Shown: in pieces, positions 19,501-26,531 of the stretch
Layout: every line of letters begins with the position of its first letter
Numbering within the stretch: the stretch's first letter is position 1
NCBI GenBank assembly: GCA_020832375.1
Contig: JAFIEW010000028.1
Coordinates: forward strand, 1-38,589
Length of the DNA: 38,589 nt
DNA from: Cyclobacteriaceae bacterium
Lineage (GTDB): Bacteria; Bacteroidota; Bacteroidia; Cytophagales; Cyclobacteriaceae
Reading direction: 5' to 3'
The notes under the pieces: model-generated
The model's input: the letters and a program-made list of their open reading frames with translations, nothing else
Databases searched by the model: none
Told to the model about the DNA's origin: nothing
Program-made: the position numbers and the translations under genes

Positions 19501-20535
19501 TGTGACGAGGGTCCAACCTTCAGCTTGGTAATCGAAGAAGAGGAAGAGGAAGATTTAGAAGATCCTTTATTTAGCATGAGCGGTACAGTTACTCAAGAAG
19601 GAGAACCAGCTGGTAATGATATGAATATCAGACTATTTGAGCAACGGGGCAATGTTTTCAGACTTAGCCGTGAATCGCTAACCAATGAAGATGGTACCTT
19701 CCTCATCGAGGATCTTCCTGTTGGGAACTACTATTTATTGGCCGAAGATACTCAAGGAGCATTTTTCTTGACCTATTTTGGAGGTTCAAGAACTTGGAGT
19801 GCTGCGGAAATTATCAACATAGTAGATGAAGATATTACAGAACTTAATATCGACATGCAGGCCATCCCAACCCCTCCAGCTCCTCCAGAAGGCCAGGTAG
19901 CTGCGGGTGCTATTCGTGGTTTTGTTGAAGAACTCTTAGAGGATGAAAATGCTCGTGTCATGGATAGAAGTCGCTTGAGAGGCGCTGGAGTTACGATTGG
20001 CCTTGCCCGTACTCAAATACGTGCACTTGATCAACCTGATGTGGAAGTAGTGGCTTTTCAGTACACCAATGAGGATGGAGAGTTTGACTTCCCTAGTCTT
20101 CCAGCTGGCAGCTACTGGGTGCTAGTAGACGTGCCTGGAGCACCGCTTTCGAGTGACTTTGATGATTATCTAATTGAAGTTCCCGAAACAGATGGCACCT
20201 TCACTTTCACTTGGGATATTGAGGTGACGGCAAGTTCTGAAGGTATTTTCTTTAATATTACCAGACCGCTTTCTATCAATGAAAAAAGCTTATCTCTAGA
20301 ACTGTACCCTAATCCAGCATCACAGCTAGTGTATCTCGATCAATTGACTAATCAAAGCGGCAATGCATACTACCAAATCACTGATATGGCAGGCAAGCTA
20401 AGAAAAAGTGGAAATACGCTTAAAGGCCAAAGAACAGCCATTGAGCTACACGACTTAGCGGAAGGAGTATATCTAATCAGAGTAGCCGATGATAGCGGCA
20501 AAGCTGAAACCAAAAAATTAATTATCAGAAGGTAA
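16576..20535 (+). CDS. T9SS type A cargo: large acidic surface/secreted protein
   Basis: A 1,319-residue secreted protein. A signal peptide ends in LLPSAHAQ. Residues to about 800 are beta-rich with no family that I recognise. Two PKD-like repeats follow, each opened by EIEGPT (near 813 and 905). After an acidic linker (IEEEEEEDLEDP, near 985) come two carboxypeptidase-regulatory/SdrB-like beta-sandwiches, marked by TNEDGTFLIEDLPVGNYYLL and TNEDGEFDFPSLPAGSYWVL (from about 998 and 1110). The last 80 residues are a type A T9SS sorting domain (ELYPNPAS ... ITDMAG ... LAEGVYLIRV ... KKLIIRR), which directs export across the outer membrane and is normally removed. The protein is very acidic. It is probably an adhesin or matrix protein; no catalytic domain is seen. 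Confidence 0.93.
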   Translation: MKTTNYLRWLRAMLLLILGTILLPSAHAQIASNLRIVKVVSTGSENELNLFSLCEENVLTFSEVTLTLENIGSGDISVNEPMIGVILQVIDRSSGDVLGSSNFSFDDPLFAILEGEQLDFLFTGVPSNFPLGNLEFRYTILGESASESEPFSIFRNFFDSNNLNDAFDFFQANPFYENFATINDALFDLTSENWHFLGNHGDISITNNGHLGTQALSVTLPAETGRAFIVLPNGFFDGTTGMDLIFKASVVNAIDQSVANSPDDFNLVAARLPICSVNEFEFFQTEVNTEIHPLQQLSSPDEFNQNFSFYIFDDLSILGEQDVFRIEIENFSPNDLTFTFDDIALVPKNEPLLKPAAPFGTTGFETARATLPVIQESLLTAFNDLASPVYLEAKYLVGGEVIEELYELSDFLDFEPLGFFGRQPQFSSFETPAYFFEDFYAEFTVLANSNSFAGSGSPLFLEEHRLVGNFNGLGSNVSTYDFIGTINEGKYPPLSNITVHMPSLSNGFLESENDGFSFGTNPSLLTDINEPFVRLRTGLDFPLQHRLKTSAINGTQQDNVNIKFTIREANGPNSLGPDDFLPTDNIEIFLNTGSDLYTASILDLSETPPSADDIYDINFNIDNVLSQTEGFFPGDGNYHIEIRVNSSGSEFDVYILDIAFEDGCEPILIDENDITVEGTFFPGETLTFSFPPIDEPGITYIIDAIYLEENAEGELVLGDLLLSDEGEPIFFESETPQFSIVLPSSLDSFTFPIGIAIGVEIEGCSIISDPGFGGGQGEPGFGEPIIFDPTVENFPATFIIFNGFDIEEPNQPGEIEGPTALFQGDEGITFRVPEQDFVDDFIWEVSDGIELVTPPDGSDSITVNIAVDAVFPLEVSVRAENIFGPSEARTFTINSICFEDREITREIEGPTVLPIGARDVVFRIDPIEDAEEYVWRIEDSGSLFLEELLPNNAIEIDIPTSFVFPLTLTVTPTNRCDEGPTFSLVIEEEEEEDLEDPLFSMSGTVTQEGEPAGNDMNIRLFEQRGNVFRLSRESLTNEDGTFLIEDLPVGNYYLLAEDTQGAFFLTYFGGSRTWSAAEIINIVDEDITELNIDMQAIPTPPAPPEGQVAAGAIRGFVEELLEDENARVMDRSRLRGAGVTIGLARTQIRALDQPDVEVVAFQYTNEDGEFDFPSLPAGSYWVLVDVPGAPLSSDFDDYLIEVPETDGTFTFTWDIEVTASSEGIFFNITRPLSINEKSLSLELYPNPASQLVYLDQLTNQSGNAYYQITDMAGKLRKSGNTLKGQRTAIELHDLAEGVYLIRVADDSGKAETKKLIIRR

Positions 20536-20551
20536 TTTTGATGACAATAGG

Positions 20552-20591
20552 AAAAAAAGTAGCCAAGTGGATAACCGCTTGGCTATTTTTT
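20552..20591 (+). terminator. Bidirectional terminator between T9SS cargo and cysteine desulfurase genes
   Basis: TAGCCAAG (20560-20567) pairs with CTTGGCTA (20578-20585) around a 10-nt loop. A runs precede and T runs follow the stem, so it can end both the + strand cargo transcript and the convergent - strand desulfurase transcript. Confidence 0.85.
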
Positions 20592-20670
20592 GATCCTTTT
20601 TTAAAATTAGGTAATTGCTGAGATCTAAAGCTCAAAAGACAATAACCTCACAATAAAGTTTGCTACTGTG

Positions 20671-20691
20671 TTCTCATCCCAACACGAAAAA
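20671..20691. repeat. GGGATGAG-family half-site next to the desulfurase stop
   Basis: TTCTCATCCCAACACG on +, i.e. CGTGTTGGGATGAGAA on -, contains the core and both flanking parts seen in other copies. It lies immediately behind the stop codon at 20693. Confidence 0.6.
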
Positions 20692-20692
20692 A

Positions 20693-21841
20693 TTATACCT
20701 TATGAGTGTACATCTCTTTGATTAGATCAACCACTCGATCGATTTCATCAAGGGTATTGTACTTGCTAAAAGAAAAACGAACGGCGCCGCGACTAGGGTC
20801 TGCATTTAAGGCAGCCAGAACATGAGAACCAATGTCAGTACCGCTACTACAGGCTGAACCTCCGCTTGCCGACACCCCCTGAATATCAAGATTAAAGAGC
20901 AGCATATCATTGTCCTCACCCTTAGGAAGGTCAACATTGAGCAAGGTGTAAAGACTTTGATCAATATGACCCGACATTCCGTGGAAGGCTACCCCCTCGA
21001 TCTCTTCTTGTAGTCGAGTGATCATTCGCATCTTAAGTGATTTCACATGCGCTATCTGCTGTTCATGCTCCTCTGTGGCGATCTCAAGCGCCTTTGCCAA
21101 TCCTACAATGCCGTAAACATTCTCTGTACCACCGCGCATATTCCTTTCCTGCGCTCCCCCAGTGATGAAAGGATGTATCTTATGATTACCTTTCACATAA
21201 AGGAAACCTACCCCCTTAGGTCCGTGAAACTTATGTGCGGCTCCTACAACCATATGTACTGGCAATTGCTCTAACTGCATGGGGTAGTGACCAATGGTCT
21301 GAACCGTATCAGAATGTAAAACGGCTCCATATTCATAGCAAAGATCACCTACCACATTGAGGTCTATGAGGTTGCCGATCTCATTATTGGCATGCATCAA
21401 ACTCACCAAGCTTTTGTTGGGATGCTGCTTCAGTAGAGATGTTAACTCATCGAGGTTAATTTGTCCATTTTCATCCACTTGAAGTAGGCGAAGCGGTATC
21501 CCGTGTTTTTTACTGATATCTTCAAGCGTATGCAAGACAGCATGATGCTCGATGGGTGAGCTAATGAGCTGCTGAATATCACAACACTCAACGGTGCATC
21601 GAAGGGCTGTATTATCAGCCTCAGTACCACCCGAAGTGAAGAAAATCTCAGCGGGTGCTACACCTAGCAGCTCTGCAACCTTTTTGCGAGACATCTCTAT
21701 GGCCGACCTCACCTTGCGTCCATGCATGTGAATAGAAGATGGGTTGCCAAAAAAGTCGTGCAAGTAAGGAAGCATCGCCTCTACCACCTGTGAGTCTAAA
21801 GGGGTAGTGGCTGCATTGTCTAGGTAAATTCGATTCTCCAT
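20693..21841 (-). CDS. Cysteine desulfurase (NifS/IscS-type)
   Basis: A 382-residue PLP-dependent class V aminotransferase-fold enzyme that takes sulfur from L-cysteine and passes it to Fe-S cluster or thio-cofactor synthesis. Visible are YLDNAATTPLD at the start, TSGGTEADNTAL near 70, the PLP lysine K204 in AAHKFHGPKG, and the sulfur-carrying C331 in GSACSSG. No iscU, sufE or regulator is adjacent. It follows the phosphoglucosamine mutase gene by only 10 nt, so the two are almost surely one transcript. Sequence does not separate IscS from NifS roles, so no symbol is given. Confidence 0.94.
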   Translation of the reverse strand: MENRIYLDNAATTPLDSQVVEAMLPYLHDFFGNPSSIHMHGRKVRSAIEMSRKKVAELLGVAPAEIFFTSGGTEADNTALRCTVECCDIQQLISSPIEHHAVLHTLEDISKKHGIPLRLLQVDENGQINLDELTSLLKQHPNKSLVSLMHANNEIGNLIDLNVVGDLCYEYGAVLHSDTVQTIGHYPMQLEQLPVHMVVGAAHKFHGPKGVGFLYVKGNHKIHPFITGGAQERNMRGGTENVYGIVGLAKALEIATEEHEQQIAHVKSLKMRMITRLQEEIEGVAFHGMSGHIDQSLYTLLNVDLPKGEDNDMLLFNLDIQGVSASGGSACSSGTDIGSHVLAALNADPSRGAVRFSFSKYNTLDEIDRVVDLIKEMYTHKV

Positions 21842-21851
21842 GATAGTATTC

Positions 21852-23243
21852 TTATTCGTTAATCATCTCTTTTATATCTGAGATAATCTTTTTTGCAAGA
21901 TTATCTGCAGTGCTAGCAGCGGTAGATTCAGCATAAATTCTGATGATGGGCTCTGTATTGGACTTACGCAGGTGAACCCACTCTTTTCCAAACTCAATCT
22001 TTACTCCATCGATCGTATTGACAGGCTGATTGGCGTATTTATCTGCCATCATTTTTAAAATCTTATCAACATCAATAGAAGGAGTTAATTCGATCTTGTT
22101 TTTCGATATGTGGTATTCAGGATAAGTCTTTCTGAGTTGTCCAATGCTTTTCTTAGAATGTGCCAAATGACTTAGGAACAAACCTACACCGATGAGCGCA
22201 TCCCTTCCGTAATGAAAATCAGGAACGATGATACCGCCGTTTCCTTCTCCACCAATTACAGCGTTGACTGCTTTCATTTTTTCTACAACATTCACCTCTC
22301 CTACCGCAGAGGCATGCCATGTGCCACCATGCTTATGCGTCACATCTCTGAGTGCTCCAGTAGAAGATAAATTAGATACAGTATCTCCCTTGCGCTGCGA
22401 TAGTACATAGTCAGCCACCGCCACTAAAGTGTACTCTTCGCCAAATGGCGTACCATCTTCACATACGAAGGCCAATCGATCTACATCAGGATCAACGACG
22501 ATACCTAAGTCAAGATTCAATTTTTGAATTTCAGAGCTAATAACATTGAGATGCTCTGGCAAAGGCTCTGGATTATGAGGAAAATCACCAGTAGGCTCAC
22601 AATAGATCGGTACTATTTTGGTTACTCCGAGTTGTTCTAATAAAGGAACAATGGAAATACCACCAGTGGAATTTACAGCATCAACAGCAATCTTGAAATT
22701 TGCCTGTTGAATTGCCTCCAGATCAACCAAAGGGTAGTTGAGCACTGCATCAATATGCTTTTGAATATAGGTGTTATCAATTTTCACTTTACCCAACTCT
22801 CTCACTTCGGCAAAGTTAAAAGTAGCATTATCGGCAATTTCAAGCACTTCTGCACCGTCTTGAGCGGACAAAAACTCGCCTTTAGCATTCAATAGCTTAA
22901 GTGCATTCCATTGGATTGGATTGTGGGATGCTGTTAGTATAATGCCTCCTTGAGCTTTTTCCTCTGCCACTGCAAATTCTACTGTGGGTGTAGTGCTTAA
23001 GCCTAAGTCAACAATGTCAAAACCCAAACCCATTAAAGTGCCTGTTACCAGAGAAGCGACCATTTCACCAGATAATCGAGCATCGCGGCCAATTACGATG
23101 GTTGGCCTTTCTGTTTCGGATTGTTGCTTGATCCAAGTACCATAAGCAGCGGTAAATTTAACAATGTCAACGGGACTTAACCCCTCTCCTACATTTCCAC
23201 CGATGGTACCCCTAATTCCTGATATAGATTGTATTAAACTCAC
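21852..23243 (-). CDS. glmM: Phosphoglucosamine mutase / phosphomannomutase family
   Basis: A 463-residue alpha-D-phosphohexomutase, expected to convert glucosamine-6-phosphate to glucosamine-1-phosphate for cell-wall precursors. The phosphoserine is S106 in TASHNP, the metal loop is DPDVDRLAF near 247, the sugar-specificity loop is GEGNGGIIV near 330, and the phosphate-binding loop RKSNTEPIIRIY is near the C-terminus. The length fits the archaeal-like GlmM form common in Bacteroidota. It starts at GTG, in MSLIQSISGIRGTIGG, a good family N-terminus. A phosphomannomutase role cannot be excluded. It is first in an operon with the cysteine desulfurase. Confidence 0.87.
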   Translation of the reverse strand: MSLIQSISGIRGTIGGNVGEGLSPVDIVKFTAAYGTWIKQQSETERPTIVIGRDARLSGEMVASLVTGTLMGLGFDIVDLGLSTTPTVEFAVAEEKAQGGIILTASHNPIQWNALKLLNAKGEFLSAQDGAEVLEIADNATFNFAEVRELGKVKIDNTYIQKHIDAVLNYPLVDLEAIQQANFKIAVDAVNSTGGISIVPLLEQLGVTKIVPIYCEPTGDFPHNPEPLPEHLNVISSEIQKLNLDLGIVVDPDVDRLAFVCEDGTPFGEEYTLVAVADYVLSQRKGDTVSNLSSTGALRDVTHKHGGTWHASAVGEVNVVEKMKAVNAVIGGEGNGGIIVPDFHYGRDALIGVGLFLSHLAHSKKSIGQLRKTYPEYHISKNKIELTPSIDVDKILKMMADKYANQPVNTIDGVKIEFGKEWVHLRKSNTEPIIRIYAESTAASTADNLAKKIISDIKEMINE

Positions 23244-23270
23244 TTATTCTGTTCTTTTATGTAAATGGTG

Positions 23271-23278
23271 CAAATTTA
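23271..23278 (-). promoter_or_regulatory. -7 box for the glmM-desulfurase operon
   Basis: On the - strand, TAAATTTG followed by C matches TAnnTTTGC. It lies 28 nt before the GTG start, giving a short leader of about 20 nt. No clear -33 TTG at 17-23 nt. Confidence 0.55.
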
Positions 23279-23585
23279 GGCTTTTTTAATCACTTTTCTG
23301 TAAATTTCCAATATTAGTTCCAGTTGAGAAAAGTAATGTAAGATTGTAATGTAGCCAACCGATACTTGCTGTGAAATATTGGAAATTCTCAAAGTAAAAT
23401 ATGGTTATTGGTTCAACGTCTTTTACCAAATCAATAGCTTATATATATAAATATATTAGCTTAGGTTTTAAGCCAGCATACTTGGCTAACACATCATGAT
23501 ACTGCTTATGAAGAAGAGCAGATATTGTATAGCATAATCATGATTGACGCTAACACTTTGAAACAAAAATGACTTGAGTCACTTA
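23279..23585. other. Divergent intergenic region upstream of glmM and the haem lipoprotein gene
   Basis: About 300 nt of AT-rich DNA. No gene, repeat-family copy or terminator is seen apart from the two promoter boxes at its edges. Confidence 0.45.
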
Positions 23586-23593
23586 TAATTTTG
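23586..23593 (+). promoter_or_regulatory. -7 box for the Tll0287-like lipoprotein gene
   Basis: TAATTTTG matches TAnnTTTG. A TTTG lies at 23557-23560, 25 nt away, slightly longer than the usual spacer. Leader of about 75 nt. Confidence 0.45.
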
Positions 23594-23674
23594 AGTGATT
23601 TCAATAACTTTACTTCAATTAGCCTTAAAATTATTGTGGCTGACGAATAGCTTGGATATATAAACCCCGAAATA

Positions 23675-24343
23675 ATGAAAAACATCATTTTTACTATCAT
23701 TTCATTCATCATCATAGGCTTTTTATTTGCTTGCGATTTTGAGAGTAATACCAATCAGCGCACTGAAGCTTTTGAAGAAGAGCGTCAATCACGAGAGCCA
23801 AAAAGATTAAAAGAAGGCGAGATTATGACAGCTGCTCTTGAATGGGGAGAAGAGATTGCAGATAGTGCGCAGGTCCAATTGATAAAAACATTACAAAAGG
23901 CCATTCAAGAAAATGGCGTAGATGGTGCTGTTGATTTTTGCCATGAGGAAGCGCTACCTATTACGAATCGTGTGTCTGAAAACTTTGGGGTTGAAATTAG
24001 AAGGGTAAGCCATAAAAACAGAAACCCATCAAATGTAGCTAGAGAAGGTAAAGAGCAAGAAGTGCTAGACGCCTACCTCTACATGACAGAGAACAATGAA
24101 GATCCGCAATCCAATGTTCAAAAGATGGATGATCAGTATGTGCTCTTCACACGTCCGATTAAGCTGGCGGCTCCTTTATGCCTTCAGTGTCATGGTAGCG
24201 AAAAAGACATTCAAGAAGCTACATTATTAGCTATTACTGAAAAATACCCAGATGACAAAGCGGTGGGATTTGAACTAGGTGAGTTCAGAGGGATGTGGTC
24301 AATAAAAATGGACAAAAAAGAAGTGATAAAAAGTAGATTATAA
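23675..24343 (+). CDS. Tll0287-like (DUF3365) c-type haem lipoprotein
   Basis: A 222-residue exported lipoprotein. The signal sequence ends in a lipobox-like GFLFAC, with C20 as the probable lipidation site. The body matches the Tll0287-like/DUF3365 domain: AVDFCHEEALPITNRV near 88, IRRVSHKNRNPSN near 108, FTRPIKLAAPLCLQCHG near 157, and GFELGEFRGMWSI at the end. CLQCH (C169, C172, H173) is a single covalent haem-binding motif. Such domains are found alone or as sensor input domains; here there is no kinase or cyclase fused. The cellular role is unknown; redox or gas sensing at the periplasmic face is a guess. Confidence 0.88.
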   Translation: MKNIIFTIISFIIIGFLFACDFESNTNQRTEAFEEERQSREPKRLKEGEIMTAALEWGEEIADSAQVQLIKTLQKAIQENGVDGAVDFCHEEALPITNRVSENFGVEIRRVSHKNRNPSNVAREGKEQEVLDAYLYMTENNEDPQSNVQKMDDQYVLFTRPIKLAAPLCLQCHGSEKDIQEATLLAITEKYPDDKAVGFELGEFRGMWSIKMDKKEVIKSRL

Positions 24344-24534
24344 TTAATCATCAAAAAATTAATCAGATTATAAAATGAAGACCACCAAAAATCGAATTAT
24401 ATAACTTCATGAAATACAGATAATTGTTTATGATTTGCGGCAGGACAATCGATGAGCAAACAACCCCTCGTATAAATAACACTTTTTGCAAAGTTCGTTA
24501 ATTTCGAGTAGCGACCTTAATCTTCCCTGTAATA
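24344..24534. other. Intergenic region after the haem lipoprotein gene
   Basis: About 190 nt with no recognisable terminator, gene or repeat. Confidence 0.4.
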
Positions 24535-24759
24535 TTACTCGTCATTAAATCGAACAAAAGCTGGTCGAACAGCTTTTCTATCATCTTTTTGAGTTAGGGA
24601 TGAGCTGATTGGAGTGGAATTCATTGTTTTTGACTTTAGCTCCTTTTTGATAGGGAAAGTTTTTTTAAGACCTAAACCCCGGTGATAGTGACCATAAGTA
24701 GTCAAAGGCGGTAAAAAAATTTTAGTTGCTAAGGAAACCTCAGTTTTATCAAGTAACAT
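24535..24759 (-). CDS. Possible small protein of 74 residues, no family recognised
   Basis: An ATG-initiated frame of 74 codons in an 850-nt gap with no competing gene. The product would be basic and Ser/Thr/Lys-rich with no signal peptide or transmembrane segment. It has the proline-containing stretch TKIFLPPLTTYGHYHRGLG and a Lys/Ser-rich middle. No promoter box or ribosome site supports it. The base composition is slightly less AT-rich than the flanks, which is why I keep it. It could be chance. Confidence 0.3.
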   Translation of the reverse strand: MLLDKTEVSLATKIFLPPLTTYGHYHRGLGLKKTFPIKKELKSKTMNSTPISSSLTQKDDRKAVRPAFVRFNDE

Positions 24760-25010
24760 AATTTTTTAATTAGTTACCAATAATAACGAATGTCGCTTAT
24801 TATAGTTCGGAATTATAAACATAAGAACCGACAAACGAATGCTTCGATTTCAAAGAATTAAAGAACCTAAGTCGATGAGGGGATAATTTAAATTTATTTA
24901 GAGCGCACTGAAAAGCAGATAAACATTGAATATTAAAAATATTTATCTGTTCCATGCTTTATTAAGTATACCGTTTTAATGCAAAAGAAGTTAAAACCCT
25001 TCCCTCAAAA
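24760..25010. other. Intergenic region with an isolated palindrome
   Basis: AT-rich DNA. GCAGATAAA (24915-24923) and TTTATCTGT (24942-24950) form an 8-bp perfect stem around an 18-nt loop without a T tail. Its arms share the word CAGATAAA with the 89-bp element, but the remaining sequence differs. Confidence 0.4.
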
Positions 25011-25018
25011 TAATTTTG
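25011..25018 (+). promoter_or_regulatory. Possible distal promoter box upstream of divIC
   Basis: TAATTTTG matches TAnnTTTG, about 180 nt before the divIC start. No -33 element found. Less convincing than the box at 25122. Confidence 0.3.
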
Positions 25019-25081
25019 TAACTTAGCATAATATTGATCCTCCGACAAGGTACGTATAAATCATCAATCACCATTTTTTTT

Positions 25082-25129
25082 TTACTCATTACGAGTAAGC
25101 TAACTTAGCGCCCTAATTGCTTATATTTG
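25082..25129 (+). promoter_or_regulatory. Proximal divIC promoter with upstream palindrome
   Basis: TATATTTG followed by C (25122-25129) is a perfect TAnnTTTGC box, 67 nt before the divIC ATG. A palindrome TTACTC-attac-GAGTAA (25082-25098) lies where the -33 element would be, and no TTG is present there. The palindrome may be an operator for a regulator. Confidence 0.5.
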
Positions 25130-25195
25130 CAACTGATTAAGAGTTTTAATCCACTCTTGCGCAACTACAGTGAAAAACTTTTATACAAGCAGCAT

Positions 25196-25489
25196 ATGTT
25201 TTCCAAAATACCTGATACTTTCAAAAACTTTTATTTTATCTTTTTTCTCCTATTTTTGATTTGGATGCTTTTCATTGACTCCAATGATTTTTTTTCACAA
25301 ATGGCACTTCGTAAAAAGTTAAAAACATTGGAGAAAGAAAAATACTTCTATCAAGAAGAAATTAAGAAGGTAAAAGAGGAAAGAGAAGAGCTATTATACA
25401 ATGAGGAATTGCTCGAAAAATACGCTCGAGAAAGATATCTAATGAAGCGAAAAAACGAAGACATTTATATAATCGTTGAAGAAAAGTAA
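25196..25489 (+). CDS. Septum formation initiator (DivIC/FtsB family)
   Basis: A 97-residue bitopic inner-membrane protein of the divisome. A short cytoplasmic N-terminus is followed by one membrane helix (YFIFFLLFLIWMLFI, residues about 13-28), a periplasmic coiled coil (LRKKLKTLEKEKYFYQEEI ... KVKEEREELL), and the typical end EELLEKYARERYLMKRKNED. The ATG at 25196 is chosen because the family begins just before the membrane helix. A TTG at 25127 would extend the frame by 23 residues but lies inside the -7 promoter box, so it cannot be the start if that promoter is used. Many Bacteroidota place this gene after enolase; here it stands alone. Confidence 0.85.
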   Translation: MFSKIPDTFKNFYFIFFLLFLIWMLFIDSNDFFSQMALRKKLKTLEKEKYFYQEEIKKVKEEREELLYNEELLEKYARERYLMKRKNEDIYIIVEEK

Positions 25490-25573
25490 TTGCATGTTCA
25501 ATTTTTATTAAAAAGAATATGCTTATTCACTTGTTTGCGCGTTAAATTTCTAAGGAAGCAGCATTATTTAAGA

Positions 25574-25652
25574 GCGCTGAAAGCGCGATATAGCAAAGCA
25601 GAGAGTGACGCTCTATTAAAAATAGAAAGCATGCACTTAGCCCTGAAAGGGC
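25574..25652. repeat. Pair of small REP-like hairpins with TGAAA loops
   Basis: GCGC-TGAAA-GCGC (25574-25586) and GCCC-TGAAA-GGGC (25640-25652) have different stems but the same five-base loop. The first is nested in a larger inverted repeat, TTTAAGAGCG (25567-25576) with CGCTCT-ATTAAA (25609-25620). The design, conserved loop with compensating stems, resembles repetitive extragenic palindromes. An 85-codon open frame running through the region is not credible as a gene. Confidence 0.55.
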
Positions 25653-25807
25653 GTAACTATTTGTGTCTTTTCAAGGCGTATTTTTATGTAATTGTGCAGA
25701 TAGGCATAAAAAAAGTTAGCCTGATAGAGAAGTACTCAAAAAAGTGATCACTTGAATTTAAAAAGTTGATAAATTTTTAGAAAATTATCTGACATATAAT
25801 TGATATT

Positions 25808-26380
25808 ATGAAAAACGCATTCATCTTCCTATTTGCCATGAGCCTTTTTCTCATGACCAACTCGGCTAATACATTTGCCCAGCAAAGCGATTATCGTCCT
25901 TTGAGTAGAGAAGAACCCGAGCCCTCACTTAGTGACCTTAGCTTTTGGGATAGGGTCTATTTCGGTGGTTTTGGTGGTGCTGCATTCGGCACTATCACCA
26001 TGATTGAGGTTGCCCCTCTCATGGGTTATATGTTTACAGAAAGGTTTTCAGCGGGCATAAACCCCGTTTATATGTATTTCTCCGACCGCCGATTTGACTT
26101 CTCAACCAGCATTTTTGGTCCGCGTTTTTTTGCTCGGCAATTTATATCCCCCACCCTATTCATACAAGGAGAGATAGAGAGTATGCGAAGAGATTATTTT
26201 ACTGCCAACAATGAGTTTCGCCGTGACTGGGTCGACGGGGCCATGCTCGGTGGAGGTATCAATCAAATGATAGGCAGAAGAAGCGGTATTTCTTTTATGG
26301 TGCTTTACAATGTATTACATGATGACTTCAGATCCCCCTACCCAAGTCCATGGATTTTACGTGTAGGACTCATGCTCTAG
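25808..26380 (+). CDS. Putative small outer-membrane beta-barrel protein
   Basis: A 190-residue exported protein with a clear signal peptide (FIFLFAMSLFLMTNSANTFA, cut before QQSD). After residue 50 there are alternating hydrophobic/polar strands rich in aromatic residues: WDRVYFGGFGGAAFG, VAPLMGYMFTERFSAG, YMYFSDRRFDFS, and a last strand SPWILRVGLML typical for a beta-barrel C-terminus. An eight-strand barrel is plausible by length. I do not recognise the family. No TAnnTTTG box was found upstream. It converges with the Ldh-family gene across the hairpin at 26421-26459. Confidence 0.75.
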   Translation: MKNAFIFLFAMSLFLMTNSANTFAQQSDYRPLSREEPEPSLSDLSFWDRVYFGGFGGAAFGTITMIEVAPLMGYMFTERFSAGINPVYMYFSDRRFDFSTSIFGPRFFARQFISPTLFIQGEIESMRRDYFTANNEFRRDWVDGAMLGGGINQMIGRRSGISFMVLYNVLHDDFRSPYPSPWILRVGLML

Positions 26381-26420
26381 CAGCCAACTTCAAACTTGCA
26401 CAATTCAGACAAGCTTCGTC

Positions 26421-26468
26421 CTCATCCCAACCTCATCTTTCTTTTATTTTTGGGATGAGAACGCTTTA
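26421..26468. repeat. GGGATGAG-family hairpin between convergent genes
   Basis: CTCATCCCAA (26421-26430) and TTGGGATGAG (26450-26459) form a perfect 10-bp stem with a 19-nt T-rich loop, followed by AACGCTTTAGATAG. This is the best-paired copy of the family. It lies between two convergent genes and may act as a transcription barrier. Confidence 0.75.
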
Positions 26469-26531
26469 GATAGCTCATGCATAAACTACCAAATCCGCAC
26501 CTCTATCTAGAGATACTTTAAGGGAAAGTCA

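Noticed and set aside
19041-19577. 178-codon open frame on - inside the T9SS cargo gene
   Set aside because: It is the antisense of a strongly supported coding region; the serine-rich translation mirrors the Asp/Glu codons of the real gene.
23506-23754. 82-codon open frame on - overlapping the start of the haem lipoprotein gene
   Set aside because: It overlaps the signal peptide and promoter of a well-supported gene, and its Met/Lys/Ile-rich sequence looks like non-coding DNA.
25127-25195. TTG start extending divIC by 23 residues
   Set aside because: The TTG lies inside the TATATTTG promoter box and the extension precedes the normal family start.
25490-25747. 85-codon open frame on + directly after divIC
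   Set aside because: It runs through REP-like palindromes, has a composition unlike the neighbouring proteins and no recognisable features. The hairpins explain the sequence better.
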